Below are positions 34,722 through 44,881 of a stretch of 64,000 bases of DNA, one piece after another (within the stretch, counting starts at the first letter, position 1; every line of letters starts with the position of its first letter). This stretch comes from Streptomyces sp. CB01635 (GTDB taxonomy: Bacteria; Actinomycetota; Actinomycetes; Streptomycetales; Streptomycetaceae). The position numbers were made by a program, and so were the translations under genes. The notes beneath the pieces are model-generated. The model saw only the letters and a list, made by a program, of their open reading frames with translations. It was not told the DNA's origin and ran no database searches. The stretch is taken from NCBI RefSeq assembly GCF_002803065.1, contig NZ_NNBL01000003.1, positions 951,461-1,015,460 on the forward strand, given 5' to 3'.

Positions 34722-36128
34722 TTACCTGTAGGGGACGAGAGGTGCCGGGAGCGGCGGAAGAGGCCTGCGGCGCAGCCACGCCGTCAAGAGGTCGCCGACC
34801 GGCGCCGCCGCGTACCGGGCGACGTGCGCCGTGAACGCCTCCGTCGTGACCACGCCGTGCCGGTGCGCCGAGACCCAGTCGCGCACCATGCGGAAGAACG
34901 GCTCGTCGCCCAGCGCGCACCGGATCGCGTGCACGGTGAGCCCGCCGCGCTCGTAGACCTGGTCGTCGAACAGCGACTTGCGGCCGGGGTCGGCGAGCAG
35001 CAGATCCTGCGGGAGCACGGACAGCTCACGGTGCGCGGCGGCGGCCAGTTCCTGCGTGGATCGGCCGCCCGAGCGCTCCGACCACAGCCACTCCGCGTAC
35101 TTGGCGAAGCCCTCGTTCAGCCAGATGTCCCGCCAGTCGGCGATGGTGAGGCTGTTGCCGAACCACTGGTGGGCGAGCTCGTGCGCGACGAGCCGCTCCC
35201 AGCCCCGCGCGCCGTCCACGTGGTTCGCGCCGAACAGGGAGAGTCCCTGCGCCTCGACCGGGACGTCGAAGTCCTCGTCGGCCACGACGACGGCGTACTC
35301 ACCGAAGGGATAGGGCCCGAAGAGGTCCTCGAAGAGCCGCATCATCTCGGGCTGCCGGGCGAAGTCCCGCGAGAACTCCGACAGCAGACGTACGGGCACG
35401 TACGCGCTCTGCGGCACACCGCCGAGCCCCGGCTCGCCCAGCAGGACCGTCTGGTACATGCCGATCGAGAGGCCCACGAGATAGCTCGGCGTCGGTGCCT
35501 GCTGCTCGTACACCCAGGTCGTCGTCGACGACTTCGTCGTGCGCGTGAGCAGGCGCCCGCCGACGACCACCGTGTACGGCGAGGGGACCGTGAGGGAGAT
35601 CTGGTACGCGGCCTTGTCGTCGGGCCGGTCGTTGCACGGGAACCAGGACGGCGCCCCGACGGGCTGGCTCGCGACGAGCGCGCCGTCCGACAGTTCCTCC
35701 CAGCCGAGCCCGCCCCACGGGCTGTTGACCGGCTTCGGGTTGCCCGACCAGTGCACCTCCACCGTGAACGCGGCCCCGGCCCGCAGTGGCTTGACGGGCC
35801 GGATCCGGAGCTTGCCGCCACGGTGCGTGTAGCGCGGCTGCCGGCCGTCGACGAGCACCTTGCCGAGCCTGAAGGCCTCGAGGTTGAGATGGAACTCGGT
35901 GAGCGGGGCCCGGCCCGCTATGGCGCTGATGCGGGCGTGACCCGCGAGGCGGTTGGGGCCGGGGCGGTAGTCGAGGGACAGCTCGTAGCGGTGCACCCGG
36001 TAGCGGGGATCGCCGTGGCCGGGGAAGTACGGCTCCGAAGCCGCTGTCTGGCCGCTCACTGAAGTGTCCACTCCCTGCGCCGTACCCAACGTGTCTGTGT
36101 CGTGCCCCCCACCTCGTGCCGTACGCAT
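34722..36128 (-). CDS. M1-family zinc aminopeptidase next to the Pls-like synthetase
   Basis: 468 residues. The gluzincin motif is complete: H316-E317-x-x-H320 in VAHELAHQWFG and E339 in WLNEGFAKY, 18 residues on. The exopeptidase motif that is usually GxMEN reads VEAQGLSLFG here. An N-terminal beta domain (about 40-220) precedes the catalytic domain, and the protein is shorter than the typical 850-residue M1. No signal peptide is seen. It starts 36 bp after the Pls-like stop. I recall that producers of epsilon-poly-L-lysine encode a degrading peptidase beside pls, so self-protection or trimming is the natural inference. Start at 36128 is not firmly fixed. Confidence 0.88.
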   Translation of the reverse strand: MRTARGGGHDTDTLGTAQGVDTSVSGQTAASEPYFPGHGDPRYRVHRYELSLDYRPGPNRLAGHARISAIAGRAPLTEFHLNLEAFRLGKVLVDGRQPRYTHRGGKLRIRPVKPLRAGAAFTVEVHWSGNPKPVNSPWGGLGWEELSDGALVASQPVGAPSWFPCNDRPDDKAAYQISLTVPSPYTVVVGGRLLTRTTKSSTTTWVYEQQAPTPSYLVGLSIGMYQTVLLGEPGLGGVPQSAYVPVRLLSEFSRDFARQPEMMRLFEDLFGPYPFGEYAVVVADEDFDVPVEAQGLSLFGANHVDGARGWERLVAHELAHQWFGNSLTIADWRDIWLNEGFAKYAEWLWSERSGGRSTQELAAAAHRELSVLPQDLLLADPGRKSLFDDQVYERGGLTVHAIRCALGDEPFFRMVRDWVSAHRHGVVTTEAFTAHVARYAAAPVGDLLTAWLRRRPLPPLPAPLVPYR

Positions 36129-36164
36129 CGAAGCCCTGACCGACCTTAAGGTGTGTCCGCCCTT

Positions 36165-39100
36165 CTAGGACCGCCAGGCCTCGATCGGATTGCCCAGCCA
36201 GCGTGTGTCGTCGGGGACGGACTCCGCGGCCATGACCAGGGACGCGGGGCCCAGAGTGGCGCGGGCGCCGACCGTACTGCCCGGCAGGACGATTCCGCCA
36301 GGGCCCACCGTCGAACCCGCGCCGAGTGCCACCTTGTCCATCCGCAGGATCCGGTCGTGGAAAAGGTGCGTCTGCAGCACGCAGCCACGGTTCACGCTGA
36401 CCGCGCTTCCGAGGGTCACCAGGTCCGTCTCCGGCAGCCAGTAACTCTCGCACCACACGCCCCGGCCGACGCGCGCGCCCAGGCCGCGCAGCCACAGCGT
36501 CATGAGCGGGGTCCCCGGCACCGCTCCGATCAGCCACGGCACGGCGACCACCTCGACGAACGTGTCCGCCAGCTCGTCGCGCCAGACGAAGCCGCTCCAC
36601 AAGGGGTGTTCACCGGCCCGGTGCCGGCCCACGAGGAGCCACTTCGCGGCGACCGCCGCCAACGCGCCCACGATGCCCGCGCCGAGGAGCACCGCCCCGG
36701 ACAGTGCGGCAGCCGCCCACCAGCCCACGCCGGTCGCACCGGCGAGCGCGCACAGCACCCCGCCCGTAAGGACGGCGAGCGCCGCCGAGCAGAAGACGGG
36801 CACGAGCCGGAACAGTTCCACCGCGCCGCGCGCCCACAGCAGCCGCGCCGGCGGGTCGTACGTACGGGAGTGGTCGCCGCCCTCGGGAGCGCGCGGCAGC
36901 TTCATCGGCGGCAGCCCCAGATACGAGGTGCCCTTCTTGGCCTTCTTCGGAGTCGCCGACAGGACACCCACCAGACCGCCGTCCGGGACGCTGCGTCCCG
37001 GCCCGGTCATGCCGGAGTTGCCGAGGAACGCCCGCCGCCCGATCGCGGCCCGCCCGATCCGCACCCAGCCGCCGCCGAGTTCGTACGGCGCGGTCAGGGT
37101 GTCGTCCGCGAGGAACGCGCCGTCGCCGACCGTGGTGAGGCTCGGCAGGGCGAGGACCGTGGAGACCTCCGCGCCTCGGCCGATCTTCATGCCGAGCAGC
37201 CGCAGCCACAGAGGGGTGACGAGCCCCGCGTACAGCGGGAACAGCGTCTGCCGGGCCGCGTCCATGAGCTGTGTGACCGTCCAGGCCTGCCAGCCGGTGC
37301 GGCTGTGCGTCGGATGCAGCCCCGGCCGCAGCCCCAGGCTCAGCAGCCGCACGGCGCCCAACAGCAGCAGCGCGTACGCGCATCCGAAGGCCAGTGCGGC
37401 GGGCACCACCGCGAGCTGGGCGCCGCGCAGCGCCTCGCCGAGACCCGTGTCCACGGCTACGAAGCGGAGGGCCACCGCGAGCGCGGGCACGGCCGCGAGC
37501 GCCGGCAGCGCGGAGAGGGCGAGGCCCGACGCGCCGTACATCAGCCGCCACCCGTACGAGCGCTTCGGCCGCTGCTTCGGCCAGTCCCGCTTGGCCTTGC
37601 CCAGCTTCACGGCGGGGGAGCCGGCCCAGCGCTGGCCGGTCGGGATCTGGGCGGTCACCGCGGATCCGGGGGCCACCTCGGCCTTCTTGCCGACGCGCGC
37701 ACCGGGGAAGAGCAGGCTGCGGGTGCCGACGACGGCCCCGCCGCCGACCTTGACGGCACCGATCACCAGACGGTCGCCGTCCAGCCAGTGCCCGGACAGG
37801 TCCACATCGGCCTCGACGGCGCAGCCGCGGCCCAGCTTGAGCATGCCGGTCACCGGCGGCAGCGAGTGCAGGTCCACATCCGCGCCGATCCGGGCGCCCA
37901 GGGCGCGTGCGTACCGCAGCAGCCACGAACCGGTCAGCGAGGTCGCGCCGCTGTACTCGGCGAGCCGCTCCGCCGTCCACAGCCGCAGATGGACCTGGCC
38001 GCCGCGCGGATACGTGCCGGGCTCGACGCCCCGCAGCAGCAGCCGCGCGCCGCCCGCGGCGAGCGCGAGCCGCCCCGCCGGGCTGAACAGCACCACTGCC
38101 CCCGCGGCCACCCACCACCAGGACACGGCCGGAGCCCAGGCATAGGACCCGAACCGGTGCAGGACATTGCCGAGCGCGGCGAGAGCCACACACCAGCGCA
38201 GCCCCACCAGCGTGAACAGCGGAAGCAGAAGCAGGAGTTGAACGATCTGGGCGCGCACCGGCACCGGACCGACATCGCGGTGAGTCTCTTTGCCCTGTGC
38301 GGACTCCTCCAGATGACGGGCGAGCTTGCGCAGCGTCGGGTGCTGGTAGATGTCGAGGACGGCGGCGCTGGGGTAGCGGGTGCGCAGCCGGGTGGTCAGC
38401 TGGGCGGCGGCCAGGCTGGAGCCGCCGATCGCGAAGAAGTCGTCCTTGGCAACGGTCACGGACACCCCGAGCGTGTGCGCCCACTGTTCCGCGAGCCATG
38501 CCTCCGTGCCGTACAGCTGCTCGGCGGGCCCCGTGGAGGTCTCCAGGTCGGGCAGCGGCCAGGGCAGCGCCGCCCGGTCGACCTTCCCGGACGTACGGGT
38601 GGGCAGGCTCTCGACGGGGGCGAGGAGCGGCACCAGGGCGGCGGGCAGCGCGGCCCGCAGGCGCTCGACGGCTCCGGCGCGGTCCCAGCCGTCCTGCGTG
38701 ACGACGTAGCCGACGAGCAGCTGGTTGCCACTGCGCGCCGTGCGCACGGCGGCGGCCGCCCCGGCAACACCGGGCAGCGCCTGCAGAGCCGTGTCGACCT
38801 CGCCGAGCTCGATGCGGCGGCCGCCGAGCTTGATCTGCTCGTCGCCGCGCCCGAGGAAGACGAGGCCTTCCGGATCCGCCCTGACGAGGTCGCCGCTGCG
38901 GTAGGCGCGCTCCCAGCCGAGGGAGGGCAGCGGCGCGTACTTCTCGGCGTCCTTGGCGGGGTCGAGATAGCGGGCCAGGCCCGCGCCTCCGATGACGAGC
39001 TCGCCGGTGGCGCCGAGGGTGACGGGGGCGCCGGCCTCGTCGACGACGGCCAACTCCCAGCCGTCCAGCGGCAGTCCGATCCTGACGGGCTCCTCGCCGG

Positions 39101-40217
39101 TCATCAGGCACGCGCAGGCGACGACCGTGGCCTCGGTGGGGCCGTACGTGTTCCACACCTCGCGGCCCTCGGTGACCAGGCGCTGCGCCAGCTCGGGCGG
39201 GCACGCCTCACCGCCGAAGATCAGAAGGCGTACGTCGTCCAGGACCTGGGGCTCCCACAGCGCGGCGAGCGTGGGCACCGTGGACACGACGCTGATGTCC
39301 TGCTCGACGAGCCAGGGACCGAGGTCGGCGCCGCTGCGGACTCGGGAACGCGGCACCGGCACCAGGCAGGCGCCGTTGCGCCAGGCCAGCCACATCTCCT
39401 CGCACGAGGCGTCGAAGGCGACGGACAGGCCTGCCATCACGCGGTCGCCGGGGCCGATCGGCTCGTCGGCGAGGAACAGCGCGGCCTCGGCGTCGACGAA
39501 GGCGGCGGCGCTGCGGTGCGGGACGGCGACGCCCTTGGGCTTCCCGGTGGAGCCGGACGTGAAGATGATCCACGCGTCGTCCTCGGTGCCGGGCAGGCAG
39601 TTGGCCGATCCCGGGGGAGTCCTGATGCCGCGCTCCTCCGTGCCGTCGGGTCCCCACGCGGTCAGGTCGTGGCCGGCGCCGATGACGACCCGGACCCGGG
39701 CCTCGCCGAACACCAACTCGGCGCGCTCGTCCGGGTCTTCTGCGTCCACCGGGACATAGGCGGCGCCGACGGCGAGCACCCCGAGAATCGCGATGTAGAG
39801 ATCATTGGTCCCGGACGGGACGCGGACCCCGACCCGGTCGCCCCTGCGGACCCCGGCCAGCGCGAGCCGCACCCGCAGGTTCTCCACCTCGTCGGCGAGC
39901 GCGCGGTACGTGAGCTGCTTCGAACCGTCGTCCAGGGCCGGCTCGTCGCGGTGGTCGCGCACGGACGCGCCGAAGATGTTCATGAGAGTGCGGGCAGGGG
40001 CGGCGGGGCCCGCGGTGAACAGGGCCATGCCGCTGTGTGCCGCGACGGTGCTGTCCTCGAAGGACTCCGCGTCGGGGGAGGCGACCGTCAGGTCGAGAGG
40101 TTCGATCGGCGGCGTCCCGTGCTCCTCCGCGACGCCCCCTGCGTCGTCGAGTGTCACCGTGCCGGGCAGCGGTCCGTCGAGCGGGGGGACGTCGCTGCCG
40201 TTGTGTGAGGTCGTCAT
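36165..40217 (-). CDS. Pls/PosA-family nonribosomal peptide synthetase (cationic homopolymer type)
   Basis: 1350 residues with the layout of epsilon-poly-L-lysine synthetase (about 1319 residues). Adenylation domain, about 75-560: A3 IIFTSGSTGKPKG near 219, A5 NTYGPTEAT near 357, A10 TSGKVDRAALP near 544. Carrier domain: DDFFAIGGSSLAAAQ with phosphopantetheine serine near 598. From about 655 on there are six membrane segments in three pairs, separated by three soluble left-handed beta-helix (hexapeptide-repeat) modules, which in Pls join monomers without thioesterase or classical condensation domain. Reading specificity residues against GrsA gives D-A-E-S-I-G-T-V-V-K, with acidic E at position 239 as expected for a basic amino acid. 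ATG 40217 follows AAGGAA. Product not proven. Confidence 0.9.
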   Translation of the reverse strand: MTTSHNGSDVPPLDGPLPGTVTLDDAGGVAEEHGTPPIEPLDLTVASPDAESFEDSTVAAHSGMALFTAGPAAPARTLMNIFGASVRDHRDEPALDDGSKQLTYRALADEVENLRVRLALAGVRRGDRVGVRVPSGTNDLYIAILGVLAVGAAYVPVDAEDPDERAELVFGEARVRVVIGAGHDLTAWGPDGTEERGIRTPPGSANCLPGTEDDAWIIFTSGSTGKPKGVAVPHRSAAAFVDAEAALFLADEPIGPGDRVMAGLSVAFDASCEEMWLAWRNGACLVPVPRSRVRSGADLGPWLVEQDISVVSTVPTLAALWEPQVLDDVRLLIFGGEACPPELAQRLVTEGREVWNTYGPTEATVVACACLMTGEEPVRIGLPLDGWELAVVDEAGAPVTLGATGELVIGGAGLARYLDPAKDAEKYAPLPSLGWERAYRSGDLVRADPEGLVFLGRGDEQIKLGGRRIELGEVDTALQALPGVAGAAAAVRTARSGNQLLVGYVVTQDGWDRAGAVERLRAALPAALVPLLAPVESLPTRTSGKVDRAALPWPLPDLETSTGPAEQLYGTEAWLAEQWAHTLGVSVTVAKDDFFAIGGSSLAAAQLTTRLRTRYPSAAVLDIYQHPTLRKLARHLEESAQGKETHRDVGPVPVRAQIVQLLLLLPLFTLVGLRWCVALAALGNVLHRFGSYAWAPAVSWWWVAAGAVVLFSPAGRLALAAGGARLLLRGVEPGTYPRGGQVHLRLWTAERLAEYSGATSLTGSWLLRYARALGARIGADVDLHSLPPVTGMLKLGRGCAVEADVDLSGHWLDGDRLVIGAVKVGGGAVVGTRSLLFPGARVGKKAEVAPGSAVTAQIPTGQRWAGSPAVKLGKAKRDWPKQRPKRSYGWRLMYGASGLALSALPALAAVPALAVALRFVAVDTGLGEALRGAQLAVVPAALAFGCAYALLLLGAVRLLSLGLRPGLHPTHSRTGWQAWTVTQLMDAARQTLFPLYAGLVTPLWLRLLGMKIGRGAEVSTVLALPSLTTVGDGAFLADDTLTAPYELGGGWVRIGRAAIGRRAFLGNSGMTGPGRSVPDGGLVGVLSATPKKAKKGTSYLGLPPMKLPRAPEGGDHSRTYDPPARLLWARGAVELFRLVPVFCSAALAVLTGGVLCALAGATGVGWWAAAALSGAVLLGAGIVGALAAVAAKWLLVGRHRAGEHPLWSGFVWRDELADTFVEVVAVPWLIGAVPGTPLMTLWLRGLGARVGRGVWCESYWLPETDLVTLGSAVSVNRGCVLQTHLFHDRILRMDKVALGAGSTVGPGGIVLPGSTVGARATLGPASLVMAAESVPDDTRWLGNPIEAWRS

Positions 40218-42175
<1,958 letters not shown>

Positions 42176-42186
42176 CAGGTGCACAG

Positions 42187-42212
42187 CGCGGGGGCCGGTC
42201 GTGGCCCCCGCG
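42187..42212. terminator. Strong hairpin between convergent choA and AhpD-like genes
   Basis: CGCGGGGGCC at 42187-42196, loop GGTCGT, and the exact complement GGCCCCCGCG at 42203-42212. It fills the 39-bp gap between the choA stop and the stop of the opposite gene. There is no T-run, as is usual in Streptomyces. It probably ends transcription from both sides. Confidence 0.7.
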
Positions 42213-42214
42213 TC

Positions 42215-42694
42215 TCAGGCCGTGGGCAGGACACACACCGTGTCGAGGCCCAGCACGTGGTTGAGCCGGCCGAACGCCAGCCAGGAACCGATGCTCATGC
42301 TCAGCTCCACGATCTCGACCTGGCTGTACAGCGCGGTCATCCGGGACCAGAACTCCTCGTCCAGGCCGTGGTGGTCGAGTGCGTACCGCTCGGCGTACTC
42401 GGCCGCGAGCCGGGTCCGGTCGTCGAAGGCGTCGCTGGTACGCCACTCGGTCACCGCGTCCGCGAAGGACTCCTCGACCTTCTCCCCGTCCCGGTCGGTA
42501 CGCCAGTCCAGGCAGAACTGACACCCGTTGATCTGCGCGATCCGCAGCCGGGCGGCCTCGAACTCCCGCAGTCCCAGGGTCGTATGGGCGTACACGGACA
42601 GCGAGAAGTTGGCGGCCGCCATGCCGATACCGGGGACCATGTCCCCCCAGACGTAGCCGATCGGTTCCTGTCCCTCGGGGATGTCGATGATCAT
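42215..42694 (-). CDS. Carboxymuconolactone decarboxylase / AhpD-like protein
   Basis: 159 residues with the AhpD-type core: LREFEAARLRIAQINGCQFC, CQFCLDW (a CxxC-like C-Q-F-C pair) and the IGSWLAFGRLNHVLGLD tail. Proteins of this fold act as thiol peroxidase adaptors or as ring-opening lyases. The CxxC pair supports a redox role, but the histidine of true AhpD sites is not obvious. ATG 42694 follows GGAAGGAAG and overlaps the upstream dehydrogenase stop by four bases (ATGA), so the two are co-translated. It is separated from choA by a bidirectional hairpin. Confidence 0.87.
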   Translation of the reverse strand: MIIDIPEGQEPIGYVWGDMVPGIGMAAANFSLSVYAHTTLGLREFEAARLRIAQINGCQFCLDWRTDRDGEKVEESFADAVTEWRTSDAFDDRTRLAAEYAERYALDHHGLDEEFWSRMTALYSQVEIVELSMSIGSWLAFGRLNHVLGLDTVCVLPTA

Positions 42695-43779
42695 CGTTGC
42701 TTCCTTCCGCGATGGCCGAGCTTTCCGACTGCGGGGCGCAGTGGGACGTCGAGAGCGTCGTAGAGGCCCGGGGCCTGGTCCACGAGCCAGTCGATGGCGT
42801 TCACGAGACGGCCGACAGCGGTGGCGTTGCCGCCGGCGGACCGGTTCTCCCCCTCGTCCGCGGCCTCGACGGTGACCTCGATGCGCGGACGGCCCTCGAT
42901 GACCACCCGGTGCGCCCCGGTGCCGTCGGGCGGCGTCGGCCAGTCCGGTGCGCAGGACGGATGGATGCGGGTGACGTGCTCGATGACGATGAGGGGTTCG
43001 CCCCCGACGATGCCCTGCACCTCGAACCGCACGGCGCCCTGGGTACCGGCCTCGAAGTCGCCCATCGTGCGCGTGCTCACCGTGGCGTCGAGCGGGCGGC
43101 GGTCCAACGTCTCGCGGATCTCGTCGAGTTCGACCCCGAGCGCCCGCGCCATCAGCCGTATCTGCCCGCCCCACACCATGGTGGGGACGGTGTCCCACAG
43201 CATGGGCGGGTCGTAGTCCATCGGCTGGCCCATGCCGACCAGGAGCCGTACCGAGTCGGGCTGGTCGTACGTCGAGTAGTCGAAGATCTCCTGGCAGCGG
43301 ATCGCGTCGACGGTGCTGCCGAGCCCGCTGACGAGGAGCGGCAGGACGTCGTTGCCCCAGCCCGGGTCGACGCCGGATGCGAACAGGGATCCGCCGCCCT
43401 CCGCGATCGCGGCCACCACCGGATCCAGGAACTCCGGCGGCGCGCTGCGGTGGTCGTAGAGCGGATAGAGGGCGGGCGAGACGACGACGGCGCCGGACCC
43501 GACGGCCCGGGCTATGTCGGCCAGGGCGTCGTCGGGGCGGATGTCGCCGGAGGCCGCGTACACGACGGCCCGGGGCCGGGCGGCCAGCACCGCCTCGATG
43601 TCGTCGCTCGCCCTGACCTCCAACTCATGGTCGAGGCACGCGAGTTCGCCCGCGTCGCGGCCGACCTTCGCGGGGTCGTGGACCAGCACGGCGGCGAGCT
43701 CGAGCGCCGGGTGGGCCTCGACGGCACGGATGGCCGCGCGCCCGACATTTCCGGTACCCCAGACAACGGTCGAAATCAT
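42691..43779 (-). CDS. DapB-like NAD(P)-dependent dehydrogenase (2,4-diaminopentanoate dehydrogenase-like)
   Basis: About 362 residues. The Rossmann start VVWGTGNVGRAAIRAVEAHP at 5-24 and VLVHDPAKVGRDAGELA resemble dihydrodipicolinate reductase N-terminal domains. The middle, GGGSLFASGVDPGWGNDVLP, is typical of the mycobacterial/actinobacterial group annotated NAD(P)H-dependent amine dehydrogenase or diacylglycerol kinase by error. The C-terminal domain (DWPTPPDGTGAHRVVIEGRP) differs from true DapB. ATG 43779 is preferred over an upstream start that lacks support. It is coupled to the AhpD-like gene; neither substrate is known. True DapB is expected elsewhere in the genome. Confidence 0.82.
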   Translation of the reverse strand: MISTVVWGTGNVGRAAIRAVEAHPALELAAVLVHDPAKVGRDAGELACLDHELEVRASDDIEAVLAARPRAVVYAASGDIRPDDALADIARAVGSGAVVVSPALYPLYDHRSAPPEFLDPVVAAIAEGGGSLFASGVDPGWGNDVLPLLVSGLGSTVDAIRCQEIFDYSTYDQPDSVRLLVGMGQPMDYDPPMLWDTVPTMVWGGQIRLMARALGVELDEIRETLDRRPLDATVSTRTMGDFEAGTQGAVRFEVQGIVGGEPLIVIEHVTRIHPSCAPDWPTPPDGTGAHRVVIEGRPRIEVTVEAADEGENRSAGGNATAVGRLVNAIDWLVDQAPGLYDALDVPLRPAVGKLGHRGRKQR

Positions 43780-43887
43780 GCGCGGAGGGTAGCGCCGGGG
43801 CCCGAACCTTCCTAGAGCCATGACAGGTCCACGAGATGCGGACGGACGGCCCCCGCACCGGGTGACCGTCCCGGGCGCCCCAGTATG

Positions 43888-43934
43888 CTCAGCAGTTCGG
43901 CCCGGGCGAGTTGTGCCCGGGCCGACATGCTGAG
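43888..43934. promoter_or_regulatory. Large nested hairpin in a divergent spacer
   Basis: Outer arms CTCAGCA (43888-43894) and TGCTGAG (43928-43934) and inner arms CGGCCCGGGC (43898-43907) and GCCCGGGCCG (43915-43924) are perfect complements around a 7-base loop GAGTTGT, with three-base internal bulges. It lies 24 bp before the lipoprotein GTG. Because the neighbouring genes diverge, it is not a simple terminator. It may be a 5' untranslated RNA structure or an operator. Confidence 0.6.
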
Positions 43935-43958
43935 TTGTACGGGGATCACGGAGGAAAC

Positions 43959-44411
43959 GTGCGCAGGACGGTAACCGGGATTGCTCTGGTCGCGGCGACA
44001 GCCGCTCTGCTGGCCGGGTGCGGCAGTGGCGGGGGAGACAGCAAGGAGGCCGGGGCGAAGCAGGACACGTCGAAGGCCCCCTCGCACGCGGCCTCGAAGC
44101 CGGCCGGGGGTCAGGAGGCGACCCGCGAAGTGACCTTCGAGGTGCAGGGTCAGGGTAGTACGCAGGTCCTCTGGACGGCCGGTGAGAGCAAGACGGAACA
44201 GGTGAACCTGCCCTGGACCAAGACGACCCGACTGACCATCAAGGGAGCCGAGTTGAAGGTCGGCAGCCTGGTCTCGGTCGTCCCCGGCTCGGTGGCCGCC
44301 TCGGACGGTCGGCTCGAGCCGGCATCCTGCGTCATCAAGGTCGACGGCAAGCAGGTCGCGGACAACAAGGACGGCAAGTCGATCGCGGGGTGCAAGTACC
44401 TCGTGAAGTGA
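43959..44411 (+). CDS. MmpS-like small lipoprotein
   Basis: 150 residues from GTG 43959, which has GGAGG four bases upstream. The signal peptide ends in lipobox LAGC, followed by a Gly/Ser/Lys linker to about 55. The rest, VTFEVQGQGSTQVLW through SLVSVVPGSVAASDG to the C-terminal VIKVDGKQVADNKDG, matches the beta-sandwich of actinobacterial MmpS-type proteins. In mycobacteria MmpS partners MmpL exporters; no MmpL gene is next to this one, so it may act alone as a cell-envelope lipoprotein. Two cysteines near the end probably form a disulfide. Confidence 0.8.
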   Translation: MRRTVTGIALVAATAALLAGCGSGGGDSKEAGAKQDTSKAPSHAASKPAGGQEATREVTFEVQGQGSTQVLWTAGESKTEQVNLPWTKTTRLTIKGAELKVGSLVSVVPGSVAASDGRLEPASCVIKVDGKQVADNKDGKSIAGCKYLVK

Positions 44412-44435
44412 CCGCCGTCAGGTGACCGAAAGGCA

Positions 44436-44735
44436 CTAGGCCTTCGACGTTCCCTTGAGCTCGATCTCGACGAACGCCAGCCACGTGCCGCCCGTGTTGA
44501 CGACATCGTGCTCGCCGCCCGCCGGGCGCGCGTAGGACTCGCCCGCGCGCAGCTGCGAATCGGTCACCGTGCCGTCGGGGGCGAACGCGCTGATCCGGCC
44601 GTCCACCACGGGCACGACCACGTAGTCGTGCTCGTGGACGTGGCGGCCGGTACGCGTGTCGGGCTCGAAGTCCCAGCGGGTCACCCGCACCTGCTCGTCC
44701 TCGTGCTGCACGCTCGGCTTCGCGGTCGTCGTCAT
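44436..44735 (-). CDS. Cupin-domain protein
   Basis: 99-residue single-cupin protein. The first motif GRHVHEHDYVVVPVVDGRIS carries H32, H34 and H36-like metal ligands, and the second is GESYARPAGGEHDVVNTGGT. This size and form occur in small sugar-binding or quercetinase-like cupins and in proteins of unknown role. ATG 44735 follows GGGAGAGG. Cytoplasmic. It is convergent with the lipoprotein gene and divergent from the isochorismatase gene, so it is probably monocistronic. Confidence 0.83.
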   Translation of the reverse strand: MTTTAKPSVQHEDEQVRVTRWDFEPDTRTGRHVHEHDYVVVPVVDGRISAFAPDGTVTDSQLRAGESYARPAGGEHDVVNTGGTWLAFVEIELKGTSKA

Positions 44736-44881
44736 CGAACCTCTCCCTGCTGTCGATCATGGGGCGTCGGCGTCAACGCCCACGTCAGAGGCCTGACCGG
44801 CATCCGACGTCAGTGGAACACAGGCACGGGAGCGCGCAAAACCTCGTGCAGCTGCCCGGCGCCGACGGTCATGATGTCCGC

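Noticed and set aside
36153..40208. A 1351-codon open frame antisense to the Pls-like gene
   Set aside because: High GC leaves the complementary frame free of stops; its translation has shadow-like composition (Arg, Gly, His, Gln rich) and no domain, whereas the minus strand has full catalytic motifs.
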